Positions 51,600 through 59,918 of a DNA stretch of 64,000 nt are shown in pieces (the first letter of the stretch is position 1; every line of letters starts with the position of its first letter). The DNA is taken from the NCBI RefSeq assembly GCF_001687325.1, contig NZ_LZRD01000018.1:62001-126000 (forward strand), given 5' to 3'. The notes under the pieces were generated by a model. That model had not been told where the DNA came from and did not search any database. It was given only the letters and a program-made list of their open reading frames with translations. A program made the position numbers and the translations under genes. The DNA comes from Streptomyces sp. PTY087I2. GTDB lineage: Bacteria > Actinomycetota > Actinomycetes > Streptomycetales > Streptomycetaceae.

Positions 51600-52513
51600 A
51601 CGCGCTCCAGCCAGTGCGCGTACCTCTCGTCGCGGCCCCGGACGACCTCGTGGAAGAGGTCGCGGAGCTGCTTGGTGACAGGGCCGACGCCGGAGCCGAC
51701 GCGCCTCTCGTCCACCGACGCGACGGGAACGATCTCGGCGGCGGTGCCGGTGAGGAAGGCCTCGTCGGCGATGTAGACCTCGCTGCGCGGGACGCTGCGC
51801 TCGGTGACCTTCAGCCCGAGGTCGCGGGCGAAGGTGAGGGCGCAGTCGCGGGTGAGTCCGGGCAGGATGCCGTCGCTGACGGGCGGCGTGATGAGTTCGC
51901 CGTCACGGACGAGGAAGAGGTTGGCGGCCGACGCCTCCGCGATATGGCCGTTGGCGGTGAGCATCAGCGCGTCGTCGTATCCGGCACGCTGGGCGCCGAC
52001 CTTGGCCAGCGCGCTGTTGACGTAGGCGCCGGTCGCCTTGGCCAGCGGCGGCACGGTCTGGTTGGAGTTGCGCTGCCAGTTGCTGACGATCAGGCGGCAG
52101 CCCTCGCTCTCGGCGGTGTCGCCGAGGTACGAGCCCCAGGGCCAGACGGCGATGGACATACGGACGGCGTCGAGCTGGGGGGCGACGCCCATCTCGCCGT
52201 AGCCGAGGTAGGCGATGGGCCGGATGTAGCAGGAGTCGTGGCCGTTGACCCGGACCAGTTCGCGGACGGCTTCGACGAGTTCCTCGTCGGTCCAGGACAG
52301 CTCCATGAGGTAGACGCGGGCGGAGTCGCGCAGCCGGGAGATGTGGTCGCGCAGCCGGAAGACGGCGGACCCGGTCTCGGTGGCGTAGGCACGGATGCCT
52401 TCGTACACCCCCCAGCCGTAGTGCAGGCTCGGGGTGAGGACGTGCACGGTGGCGTCGTCCCAGGGGACCAGTTCGCCGTCCATCCAGATGTACGGGGTAG
52501 GGGTCAGGGGCAT
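51596..52513 (-). CDS. Class IV (IlvE-type) PLP aminotransferase
   Basis: 305 aa, ATG at 52513, AAGGAGACTG upstream. Branched-chain aminotransferase fold: WMDGELVPWDDATVHVLTPS, LHYGWGVYEGIRAYAT, SCYIRPIAYLGYG, PLAKATGAYVNSALAKVGAQ around the PLP lysine region, and LMLTANGHIAEASAANLFLV. C-terminal ADEAFLTGTAAEIVPVAS. Full length for IlvE (about 305). It may be a second IlvE serving amino-acid supply, or act on a pathway-specific keto acid; the operon position favours the latter. Confidence 0.9.
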   Translation of the reverse strand: MPLTPTPYIWMDGELVPWDDATVHVLTPSLHYGWGVYEGIRAYATETGSAVFRLRDHISRLRDSARVYLMELSWTDEELVEAVRELVRVNGHDSCYIRPIAYLGYGEMGVAPQLDAVRMSIAVWPWGSYLGDTAESEGCRLIVSNWQRNSNQTVPPLAKATGAYVNSALAKVGAQRAGYDDALMLTANGHIAEASAANLFLVRDGELITPPVSDGILPGLTRDCALTFARDLGLKVTERSVPRSEVYIADEAFLTGTAAEIVPVASVDERRVGSGVGPVTKQLRDLFHEVVRGRDERYAHWLERV

Positions 52514-52519
52514 GTCGGC

Positions 52520-53737
52520 TCAGTCTCCTTGTGTGGTGGTGCGGTGGGGGCCGAGGCTGCGCAGCCGTTCGTCCTCGCTCACGCCCTGGAGGCGGACGGT
52601 GTCGGTGAGGGTGCGGTGGCCGTCGCCGGCGAAGCGGAACCAGCCGCGCCGCGGTTCGATGTCGCAGCCACGCAGCCTCTTGGCCTCGTAGGCGGCCAGG
52701 CCGTACCAGATCTCCCGGACGCCGTTGGCCAGGGACCAGCGGACCGCCTCGTGGTAGGTGAGGGAGAAGTAGACGCCCCGGGCCCGGTCCTCGTCGAAGC
52801 CCGCGGTGCGCGCGTACAGGGCGTTCCCGGCCCGGAGGAAGAGGACGAACCCGAGGGCCTCGCCGTCGCGTTCGGCGCTGAAGACCAGGCAGCTGTCGCC
52901 GACGGTCTCGCGGATGGCGTCGAAGTCCCGCTCGACGCGGGCCCGCCCGCCGGGCAGCCCGTACTTGGCACGCAGGGCGACCTGAAGATCGACGACGGCC
53001 CCGGTGAGCGCGTCGGCGCCGTGCCGGATGACGGTGGTGAAACCGGCCTCGTTGTAGTCGCGCAGCTCGCGGCGGAGCCGGGTGCGCTTGCGGCTGGTCA
53101 GGGCGGCCAGATAACCGTCCCAGTCGGGGGCGTTCAGCCGGAGTACGGATTCGGCGCCGAGCGCGGCCGGGGTGTGCCCGCGGGCCTCCGCGGCCGGGCC
53201 GATCAGCGCGGCCTGCTCGTCGGAGGCGTACAGCAGTCCGGTGCTGCGGCAGCCGAGCTGTTCGGCGGCCTCGTCGAGGAGCCGGGGCAACTCGGAGAGC
53301 ACCTCTCGCCGCTCGGCGGGGGTGCGGCCGGCCGCGTGGACGAGGCCGAGGTGGGAGCCGAAGACGGACAGGGCGAGGGAGGGATACTGGCCGCGGCGGG
53401 CGTCCGGGAGGCCGGTGACGGCCTCCTCCCACCGGGCCCGATCGCCTTCCGGCAGTCGTTCCGGGTCACCGAACGCGCCGAGGTCGCCGACCATCTTGGG
53501 CACGTCGTAGAACAGGAGTCCGCCGCCGTCCCGGGTGAGCAGCAGCGGCGCCAGTGCGACGAGGTCACCGCCCGCCCCGTACACCCCCAGGTAGTGGGCC
53601 TCGTGCAGGTCGGTGCGCTCGGTGAAACGCCACCAGCGGTCGTCCTCCCAGATGACCGGCGGGCGGTCGAGGGCGGGGAGTCCGGCTGCGGTCGGCCGCT
53701 CGTCGGGGCCCAGGACCCGGACGGTCAGCGTGCTCAT
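52520..53737 (-). CDS. FemAB/GNAT-fold transferase (COG3146-like)
   Basis: 405 aa, ATG at 53737, ATGA overlap. N-terminal half: PPVIWEDDRWWRFTERTDLHEAHYLGVYG and LVALAPLLLTRDGGGLLFYD. The C-terminal half carries the FemAB-like GNAT pattern: LTSRKRTRLRRELRDYNEAG, FDAIRETVGDSCLVFSAERD, EALGFVLFLRAGNALYARTAGF and SLTYHEAVRWSLANGVREIWYG. Relatives include peptidoglycan-bridge and aminoacyl-tRNA-dependent transferases, which form peptide bonds, but plain acyltransferases also fit. In this cluster a condensation role is likely. Confidence 0.78.
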   Translation of the reverse strand: MSTLTVRVLGPDERPTAAGLPALDRPPVIWEDDRWWRFTERTDLHEAHYLGVYGAGGDLVALAPLLLTRDGGGLLFYDVPKMVGDLGAFGDPERLPEGDRARWEEAVTGLPDARRGQYPSLALSVFGSHLGLVHAAGRTPAERREVLSELPRLLDEAAEQLGCRSTGLLYASDEQAALIGPAAEARGHTPAALGAESVLRLNAPDWDGYLAALTSRKRTRLRRELRDYNEAGFTTVIRHGADALTGAVVDLQVALRAKYGLPGGRARVERDFDAIRETVGDSCLVFSAERDGEALGFVLFLRAGNALYARTAGFDEDRARGVYFSLTYHEAVRWSLANGVREIWYGLAAYEAKRLRGCDIEPRRGWFRFAGDGHRTLTDTVRLQGVSEDERLRSLGPHRTTTQGD

Positions 53738-54960
53738 CGGGACACCTCCGTGGCGCGTTCCCAGCCGAATCCCGCCTCGGCCTCGGCCTCGCTCTTGGCG
53801 ACGCGAGCGAGCAGTTCGCCCTCGGTGCGGGCGGTCACCAGCCAGGTGGCGACGAAGTCGCCGGACTTGCGGTCGCGGTAGCGGGCACCGCCCCAGTCGT
53901 CGCCGGTCCGGGCGAGGACCGTGAAGTCCTCCGTTCCGGCGGGCGGTTGCCCGGGTACGCGGGTGATCCGGCCGTTCCGCGGGGGCAGGCCGAAGTTGGC
54001 GACCAGGGGTGCGGAGCGGGCACGGTCCGCCACGGCATCCAGGTCGACGGGCAGCCCGCACTCGATCCTGGACCACAACTCCCGTGGATCCAGGCCCAGT
54101 ACGGTGGTGAGCATGGCGGGGATCGGGGTGCCGCCGACGCGTCCGGCGATCTCACAGAGGATGATCTCCTCCGCCTCGGTCACGAAGAACTCGGCGTGGA
54201 CGAAGAGGGCGGGCGCCGGGGGCAGGGCGGTGACGAGCCGCCGGGTCTCCTCGACCAGCCGGGCGTGCAGCGGATCGCCCGCTTCCAGGGTCCAGCTGCC
54301 GTTGCCGGAGTCCGTCCAGTGCGACAGACAGCCGCCGTCGGTGTAGACGGAGGGGATGGACACCACGAACTCACCGCCCACGTGCAGGGCGTCGACGTGG
54401 CAGAAACGGCCGGTCACGAACTCCTCGGCCTCGTGACCGCCGGAGCGCACCCGCTCCGCCACGGCCCGGGCGTCCTCGGGCCGGTGCAGGACGGCGACCC
54501 CGGTGGAGCCGGAGCCGTCGCGGGGTTTGACCACGACGGGCCCGGGGTGCGCGGCCATGAAGGCCAGCACCTCGGCCTCGTCGTGGACGGGCGCGAAGAC
54601 GGGCACCCGGATGCCCCCGGCCCGGGCGTACTCCTTCATCAGGACCTTGTCGCGGTAGGCGCGGGCGCTCTTGGGGCGCTGGCCCGGCAGGTCCAGCTCT
54701 TCGCGCAGGTCGGCCGCCCGCTCGACGTCCACCTCCGCCAGGGCCAGCACCCGGGTCACGTCGTGACGGGCGCGAAGCCGTCGTACGGCGTCGCGCACGG
54801 CGGTGTCGTCGGTGTAGTCGGCGACCCGCTCCACGGCGAGGAACCCCGGGCCGGGGTCGACCCCGTCGGCGGTGACGGCGAGCAGCCGGCCGCGCTCCTC
54901 GCCGAGCCATCGGGCGAACGGGAGCCCGGCGTTGCGGGGGCTGATCAGGATCAGGATCAT
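53734..54960 (-). CDS. ATP-grasp ligase (second of two)
   Basis: 408 aa, ATG at 54960, ATGA overlap. Rossmann-like start (ILILISPRNAGLPFARWLGE), then an ATP-grasp domain: PGPVVVKPRDGSGSTGVAVL with the ATP Lys, EEFVTGRFCHVDALHVGGEF, and the metal site EEIILCEIAGRVGGTPIPAM (E-x-x-G-R). Different enough from the ligase at 48137 to suggest a different substrate or bond. Likely joins two amino acids through an acyl phosphate. Confidence 0.85.
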   Translation of the reverse strand: MILILISPRNAGLPFARWLGEERGRLLAVTADGVDPGPGFLAVERVADYTDDTAVRDAVRRLRARHDVTRVLALAEVDVERAADLREELDLPGQRPKSARAYRDKVLMKEYARAGGIRVPVFAPVHDEAEVLAFMAAHPGPVVVKPRDGSGSTGVAVLHRPEDARAVAERVRSGGHEAEEFVTGRFCHVDALHVGGEFVVSIPSVYTDGGCLSHWTDSGNGSWTLEAGDPLHARLVEETRRLVTALPPAPALFVHAEFFVTEAEEIILCEIAGRVGGTPIPAMLTTVLGLDPRELWSRIECGLPVDLDAVADRARSAPLVANFGLPPRNGRITRVPGQPPAGTEDFTVLARTGDDWGGARYRDRKSGDFVATWLVTARTEGELLARVAKSEAEAEAGFGWERATEVSR

Positions 54961-56033
54961 GCGTCGGCCCCGATCCCATGGCGGGCCGCGAGATCGGCGA
55001 AGGCGCGGGCGGTATGCGGATCGAGCGGGATGCCGTGCTCGGTGCGCTCCCGGGCGATGCGCTGCTGCGGGTCGCCCGGGACCTGGACGGGCGCTGCCGC
55101 GTCCACGGCGGGCGGGGTGCCCCGGGTGGTGGTGAGCAGGTCCGCGAAGCCCTCGGCGAAGCTGTCCGTGCCGCCGAAGGCGGCCGGGTCCAGGCAGATC
55201 AGGAAGTGGCCGACCTGACGGCTCCGCCCGGGGGCGGACTCGCCGATGTGCTCCAGGTGCCAGTCGGCGGGCGAGCCGGTGAGGACGGCCCCCAGCAGGG
55301 TGGCGACCATGGCCAGGCCCTGGCCCTTGTAGCCGCCGAGCGGGGAGAGCGCGTACGCCCGGTCCGGGTCGGTGGCGGGCCGGCCGTCCTCGTCGGTGGC
55401 CCAGCCGGTGTCGAGGGCGCGGCCGTGCTTGCGCCGCTCCTTGATCTCCCCGAAGCAGACCTGGCTGGTGGCCATGTCGAGCGCGAACTCGTCCCCGTCG
55501 ACGGAGGCGGCGAAGCTCAGCGGGTTGGTGCCGTACAGCGGGCGGGTACCGGAGTAGGGGGCCACGCGGGGCGCGGCGGACGTCGTGACGATGCCGACGA
55601 GGCCCCGCTGTGCGAGGTAGCGGCTGTAGACGGAGGCGGCGCCGAAGTGGTTGGAGTTGCGGACGCCGACGGCGCACACCCCGTGGACCGGGGCGCGTTC
55701 GGCGGCGGCCCGGGCGGCGGCCAGTCCGGCGACCACGCCGAGCGCGCCGTCGGCGTCCAGCATCAGGGCCGGGCCGGTGTCCCGGATCGCGGTGACGGCG
55801 GGCCGGGCGGTGGCGATACCGTCCCGGAGTTCGGCCAAATACTGCGGAAGCAGCCGCAGGCCGTGGGTGTCGATGCCCCGCAGCGAGGTCTCGGTGAGCG
55901 CGGCCGCCACGTCGCGGGCGTCGCCCTCGGGGACGCCCGCCTCCCGCAGCGCGGCGACGGCGACGGCGGTGGCGGCCTGGGGAGTCAGCCGGGCGACGGC
56001 GTCGGTCGCGGGCGGTTCGTGCACGCTGGTCAT
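54957..56033 (-). CDS. Ldh-family (malate/lactate, imine) oxidoreductase
   Basis: 358 aa, ATG at 56033, 4 bp after the epimerase stop. NAD(P)-dependent YlbC/ComC/DpkA family: ALTETSLRGIDTHGLRLLPQY at the N-terminus, VGVRNSNHFGAASVYSRYL (catalytic His in NSNHFG), TTSAAPRVAPYSG, FALDMATSQVCFGEI and SPLGGYKGQGLAMVATLL. Members reduce alpha-keto acids or cyclic imines such as piperideine-2-carboxylate. Either role fits an amino-acid building pathway; here the direction is unknown. Confidence 0.88.
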   Translation of the reverse strand: MTSVHEPPATDAVARLTPQAATAVAVAALREAGVPEGDARDVAAALTETSLRGIDTHGLRLLPQYLAELRDGIATARPAVTAIRDTGPALMLDADGALGVVAGLAAARAAAERAPVHGVCAVGVRNSNHFGAASVYSRYLAQRGLVGIVTTSAAPRVAPYSGTRPLYGTNPLSFAASVDGDEFALDMATSQVCFGEIKERRKHGRALDTGWATDEDGRPATDPDRAYALSPLGGYKGQGLAMVATLLGAVLTGSPADWHLEHIGESAPGRSRQVGHFLICLDPAAFGGTDSFAEGFADLLTTTRGTPPAVDAAAPVQVPGDPQQRIARERTEHGIPLDPHTARAFADLAARHGIGADA

Positions 56034-56037
56034 GCGG

Positions 56038-57417
56038 TTACGCCTTCCAGAGCAGGGGCGAGTCGGTACGGGCGGGATCGTGGGCCACGAATCCCGCGGC
56101 GCGCAGTGCGGGGCGGAACGCGTCGTCGGGCCGGGTCCACACGGTGCGGGCCCCCGAGGCGACCGCACGGGTGACCGCGGTGCGCAACAGGGCGGTCGTC
56201 TCCTCCGCCGTGGCCCCGTCCTGCGTCGTCTCGGCCAGCTCCCGCACATCGTCCACCGGTTCGGTGCCGGGCAGCGGTCGCCGACGGACCCGGGCAGAGG
56301 CCACCGCCGTACCGTCCCGGTGGACCGACAGGCGGGCCTCGTCGTGGTCCAGGGCGTCGGCGTCGGCGGGCCGGACGGTGAACGCCGGGCCGGTGAAGTC
56401 CGGGACGAACCCGGTGCCCGGCGCGTCCGGCAGGGTGATCCGGCCGGACGCGTCCAGCAGGACTCCGCGGCCGGTGTCGATCGCCAGCAGCGCGATCGAG
56501 TCGGCGTCCAGGTGGTCGACCTGCGGGCCGAGGTGCGCGGTGGCGGAGACCCCCGCGCTGGACTCCGGCATGCAGCCGAGCATCGTGCCGAGACCGTGGG
56601 CGTGGGCGCGGCGCAGCATGCTCAGCGCCGGGGTGATGCCCCCGGCCTTCATCAGCTTCAGATTGACCCCGTGGAACGCCTCGGCGCAGGCGTCGAGGTC
56701 GTCGGGGCCGGTGATGCTCTCGTCGGCGAACACCGGGACCGGGGAGGCCGCCTTCAGGGTGCGGGCGTCGTCCCAGCGCTCGCGCGGGAAGGGCTGCTCC
56801 AGGAGTTCGACGCCGAGCCCGGCCAGGCCGTCGAGGGCGGCCAGCGTGCCGGGCAGGTCCCAGCCGCAGTTGCCGTCCACGAAGAACGGCGCGTCGGTGT
56901 GCTCCCGCAGCGCCCTCAGGACGTGCAGGTCGCCGGGGGCGGCCAGCTTGACCTTGTACGCGGGCCAGCCCGGCCGCTCGCGAAGCTTGCGCACCATGAC
57001 GTCCGGGGTGTCGAGCCCGATGCTGTAGCTGGAGTGCAGGCCTTCGGGGCGCGCCCCGCCCAGGTGCTGCCACAGCGGTACGCCGGCGAGCCGGGCGGCC
57101 AGGTCGTGCGCCGCGACATCGAGGGCGGCCAGGAGGAAGGGCGACCCGGCGAGCTGCGGGGCGAGCGCGGCCCAGGCGCCCCCGGGGTCGTCGGCGGGGA
57201 GCGTGCGCACGGTGCCGGCGACCCGGCGCAGGTCGTCGTGCATGACGGGGAGGGCGGAGCGGTAGCGGTCCGTCATGAAGGCGGAGGCCTCCCCGAATCC
57301 GGAGACGTCCCGCTCCCGCAGTTCGACGAGCAGGCCGGGCTGTTCGGGGATGGCTTCGCGGGCGCTGCGCCAGATGTCGTGGTCGGTGAGCCTGATCTCG
57401 TGGACGTACAGCTTCAT
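56038..57417 (-). CDS. Dipeptide epimerase-like enolase-superfamily enzyme with extra C-terminal domain
   Basis: 459 aa, ATG at 57417, ATGA overlap. Enolase-superfamily barrel of the Ala-Glu epimerase type: YKVKLAAPGD (catalytic Lys), FFVDGNCGWD and ELLEQPF and FADESITG (Mg ligands D, E, D/E), NLKLMKAGG (second catalytic Lys). The barrel ends near residue 345. About 110 further residues follow (DHDEARLSVHRDGTAVASARV to FVAHDPARTDSPLLWKA) that look like a small GNAT-like alpha/beta domain. Should invert a stereocentre in a dipeptide. The fusion is unusual. Confidence 0.85.
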   Translation of the reverse strand: MKLYVHEIRLTDHDIWRSAREAIPEQPGLLVELRERDVSGFGEASAFMTDRYRSALPVMHDDLRRVAGTVRTLPADDPGGAWAALAPQLAGSPFLLAALDVAAHDLAARLAGVPLWQHLGGARPEGLHSSYSIGLDTPDVMVRKLRERPGWPAYKVKLAAPGDLHVLRALREHTDAPFFVDGNCGWDLPGTLAALDGLAGLGVELLEQPFPRERWDDARTLKAASPVPVFADESITGPDDLDACAEAFHGVNLKLMKAGGITPALSMLRRAHAHGLGTMLGCMPESSAGVSATAHLGPQVDHLDADSIALLAIDTGRGVLLDASGRITLPDAPGTGFVPDFTGPAFTVRPADADALDHDEARLSVHRDGTAVASARVRRRPLPGTEPVDDVRELAETTQDGATAEETTALLRTAVTRAVASGARTVWTRPDDAFRPALRAAGFVAHDPARTDSPLLWKA

Positions 57418-58703
57418 GCGGCGATCTCCGGGAACGGCGGGAAGACGGTGCCGGACGCGGAGAGCGGCTTGAGGTCGTCGTACCACTGAGCCTGCTCGTC
57501 CCAGGCGGCGAAGAACGGCCGCCCGACCCAGTCGGGCCTGCGGGCCTGGAGGAAGCTGAGTACAAAGGCGCGTTCGCCGCCGACGTCGGCCGTGCCGTGG
57601 ATCATCACCTTGCCGGGGCCCGCCGACATGACGGGGCCGCGGGCGGTGCGGGCGAGGCCGGAGACGCCGCTGATCGCCTCCGTGTAGATCTCCAGCGCCC
57701 GGGCGAGCGGGAGCCCGAAGTAGTTGCGGGCGCCGGTGTCCCGCTCGACGAACATGTAGTAGGGGACGATGCCGAGTTCGACCTGCTGCTGCCACATCCG
57801 GGCCCAGGCGGCGGCGTCGTCGTTGACATGGGCGACCAGGGGCGCCTGGGCGCGGATGACCGCGCCGGTGGAGCGGATCCGGGCCACCGCCTCGCGCACG
57901 GCGTCCGTCTCCAGTTCGCGCGGGTGCGAGAAGTGGGCCATGACCGCCACGTGGCGGCCCGCGGCGACGGCCTGCTCGAACAGCCGCATCAGGTCGTCCG
58001 CGTCCGGCCCGGTGGTGAACCGCGCGGGCCAGTAGGACAGCGCCTTGGTGCCGAACCTGAGGGTGCGCACGGCCCGCGCGTCGTCGGCGAGCAGCGGTTC
58101 GACCCAGCGGCGCACCACATCGGTGCGCATGATCATCGGGTCGCCGCCGGTGAACAGCACATCGGTGACCTCGGGGTGCTGAGCGAGGTAGCCGGTCAGG
58201 TCGGCCGGATCGCGCAGCGCCTGGCGCAGCTCGCTCTGGCTGACGAACTGGGCCCAGCGGAAGCAGTATCCGCAGTACGAGTGGCAGGTCTGCCCCTGGG
58301 AGGGGAAGACGAGCACGGTCTCGGCGTACTTGTGCTGCAATCCGTCGAGCCGGCGGCCGTCCAGCATCGGCACGTTGGCCTCCAGCTGGCCCCCGGGGTG
58401 CGGGTTCAGCTCCAGCTGGGCCTCGGCCGCGGCGCGGCGGAGTTCGTCGCGCGGGGCGTCGCCGTCCACCAGGGCGGCCATCCGGTCGAAGACGTCCGGG
58501 GGCAGCATGTCGCGGTGCGGGAAGGTCAGCCGGAAGATCGGGTCGTCGGGCGCTGCCGACCAGTCGATCAGCTCGTCGGCGACGTACTCGTTGACCTTGA
58601 AGGGCAGCACGCTGCCGACCACGCGCAGGTCGCGGACGTAGGGCTCGGGCATGCCGCGGTCCAGTGCAAGGCGGGCGAGACGCTCGTTCGCGTAGTGTTT
58701 CAC
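57414..58703 (-). CDS. Radical SAM aminomutase, lysine 2,3-aminomutase (KamA) family
   Basis: 429 aa, GTG at 58703. Radical SAM cluster motif TCHSYCGYCFRW (CxxxCxxC) near residue 138. KamA-type context: ECLFTGGDPMIM-like VLFTGGDPMIM (Gly-rich SAM site), GTKALSYWPARFT, HVAVMAHFSHPRELE, TGAVIRAQAPLVAHVNDDA and GIVPYYMFVERDTGARNYFG. PLP and SAM dependent; moves an alpha-amino group to the beta carbon. The substrate (Lys, Glu, Arg or other) cannot be read from these motifs. Gives a beta-amino acid for the pathway. Confidence 0.87.
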   Translation of the reverse strand: MKHYANERLARLALDRGMPEPYVRDLRVVGSVLPFKVNEYVADELIDWSAAPDDPIFRLTFPHRDMLPPDVFDRMAALVDGDAPRDELRRAAAEAQLELNPHPGGQLEANVPMLDGRRLDGLQHKYAETVLVFPSQGQTCHSYCGYCFRWAQFVSQSELRQALRDPADLTGYLAQHPEVTDVLFTGGDPMIMRTDVVRRWVEPLLADDARAVRTLRFGTKALSYWPARFTTGPDADDLMRLFEQAVAAGRHVAVMAHFSHPRELETDAVREAVARIRSTGAVIRAQAPLVAHVNDDAAAWARMWQQQVELGIVPYYMFVERDTGARNYFGLPLARALEIYTEAISGVSGLARTARGPVMSAGPGKVMIHGTADVGGERAFVLSFLQARRPDWVGRPFFAAWDEQAQWYDDLKPLSASGTVFPPFPEIAA

Positions 58704-58724
58704 CGGAAGATCTCTTCTCCGCCG

Positions 58725-59762
58725 TCAGCTCGCGACATGGGACTTGGACCAGTCGAACTCGACGAGTTCCTGGACGCCCATCCGCTCGATGAGGGTGTGC
58801 AGACCGGTGTAGTCGCGCACGAGCCTCTTGCGGCTCGTCTCCGCCTGGCAGTCCGCGAGCATCTCGTGGCCCCCCTGGATCCCGGCCAGGTCCATGACGC
58901 GGTGCCAGGTCGTGTAGTCGGTGGCGACGAACGCCTCGAGACCCTCGAAGAGCATGTCGCGGAAGTAGCGCTGCTTCTCCTCGTCGAGCTTGTCGTGCAC
59001 CATCTCGGCCAGGACGGCGGAGATGGAGGCGTGGCAGTACTCGTCGCGGTTGTGCAGCTTGGCGGTGCTGCTGTTGACCGGCTGGATGTCCGGGTCGTCG
59101 GCCAGCAGGTCGAGGTAGGCGTTGATGGAGATCTCCGACACGGTCGCGAAGGCCAGGGTGGTGAGGGACTTCTGCCACCGCTGGGACGCCGTGTCCCGCA
59201 GCCTCAGGTGTTCGCGCGCGGTGTGCGAGATCGGGAGATCGTTGTCGGGCATGGCCCGGCCGCGCCGACGGCGGGTGACCGCGCTGGCGTTGAGGTGCAT
59301 CAGGGTGTGGTACTGCTCGTCGACCATCGCCTGGGCGAGCGAGATGTTGAGCGCCTCGTCCTGGAGCATCGGGTACTCGCCCTCCATGACCAGGGCGAAC
59401 GCCGGATTGGCGACCTTCTGCTCGGCCATGATGGTGTGCCGGTTGTACGCGATCCAGGCCCAGCTCATCAGCTCGGACTTCTTGGCCGGGTCGAGCGCCT
59501 GGTAGGTGGGGTGGTCGTGGAAGGGCAGGATGCCCTCCGGGTAGTCGGGCCGGTCGATCTCGAAGAGTTCGTCGAGATCGGGCTCGTCACGCTTCACGGT
59601 GGCCCGGCGGTGCCAGTTGCCGACGAGGCGGCGGATGACGGCGCTCTCGACCTGGTCGTCGGGGTTGTGGCGGGGGACGCCCTCGGGCAGCCCCCTCAAT
59701 TCCTCCGGCAGGCCGGTGGGGAATTCCTCTTCGAGGGCCGTGGTCTCCGGTGTGCTGCTCAT
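58725..59762 (-). CDS. AurF-type diiron oxygenase
   Basis: 345 aa, ATG at 59762 after AAGGCGA. Pattern of the p-aminobenzoate N-oxygenase AurF family with all expected iron ligands: E-x-x-H in MVDEQYHTLMHLNA (about residue 148), a Glu in ATVSEISINAYLD, and H-x-x-x-E-x-x-H in LHNRDEYCHASI (about 240). Members oxidise amines to hydroxylamines or nitro groups (AurF, CmlI) or do other four-electron chemistry. An N-oxidised amino acid product is therefore likely. The next gene upstream is another iron oxygenase. Confidence 0.87.
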   Translation of the reverse strand: MSSTPETTALEEEFPTGLPEELRGLPEGVPRHNPDDQVESAVIRRLVGNWHRRATVKRDEPDLDELFEIDRPDYPEGILPFHDHPTYQALDPAKKSELMSWAWIAYNRHTIMAEQKVANPAFALVMEGEYPMLQDEALNISLAQAMVDEQYHTLMHLNASAVTRRRRGRAMPDNDLPISHTAREHLRLRDTASQRWQKSLTTLAFATVSEISINAYLDLLADDPDIQPVNSSTAKLHNRDEYCHASISAVLAEMVHDKLDEEKQRYFRDMLFEGLEAFVATDYTTWHRVMDLAGIQGGHEMLADCQAETSRKRLVRDYTGLHTLIERMGVQELVEFDWSKSHVAS

Positions 59763-59918
59763 GGTTCGCCTTACGAGGTCGACGTACGGGTGGATGCGGG
59801 GCGCACGGACGCTTCCCTGCCGCCCGCGCGCCCCGGCCGGTCCTGCACGGGCGCGCGGCCGGGCGCGGGTGATGAAGTGCGGGCGGCGGCACGCGGCGGT
59901 GCGCCGGCCGGCCCGTGG

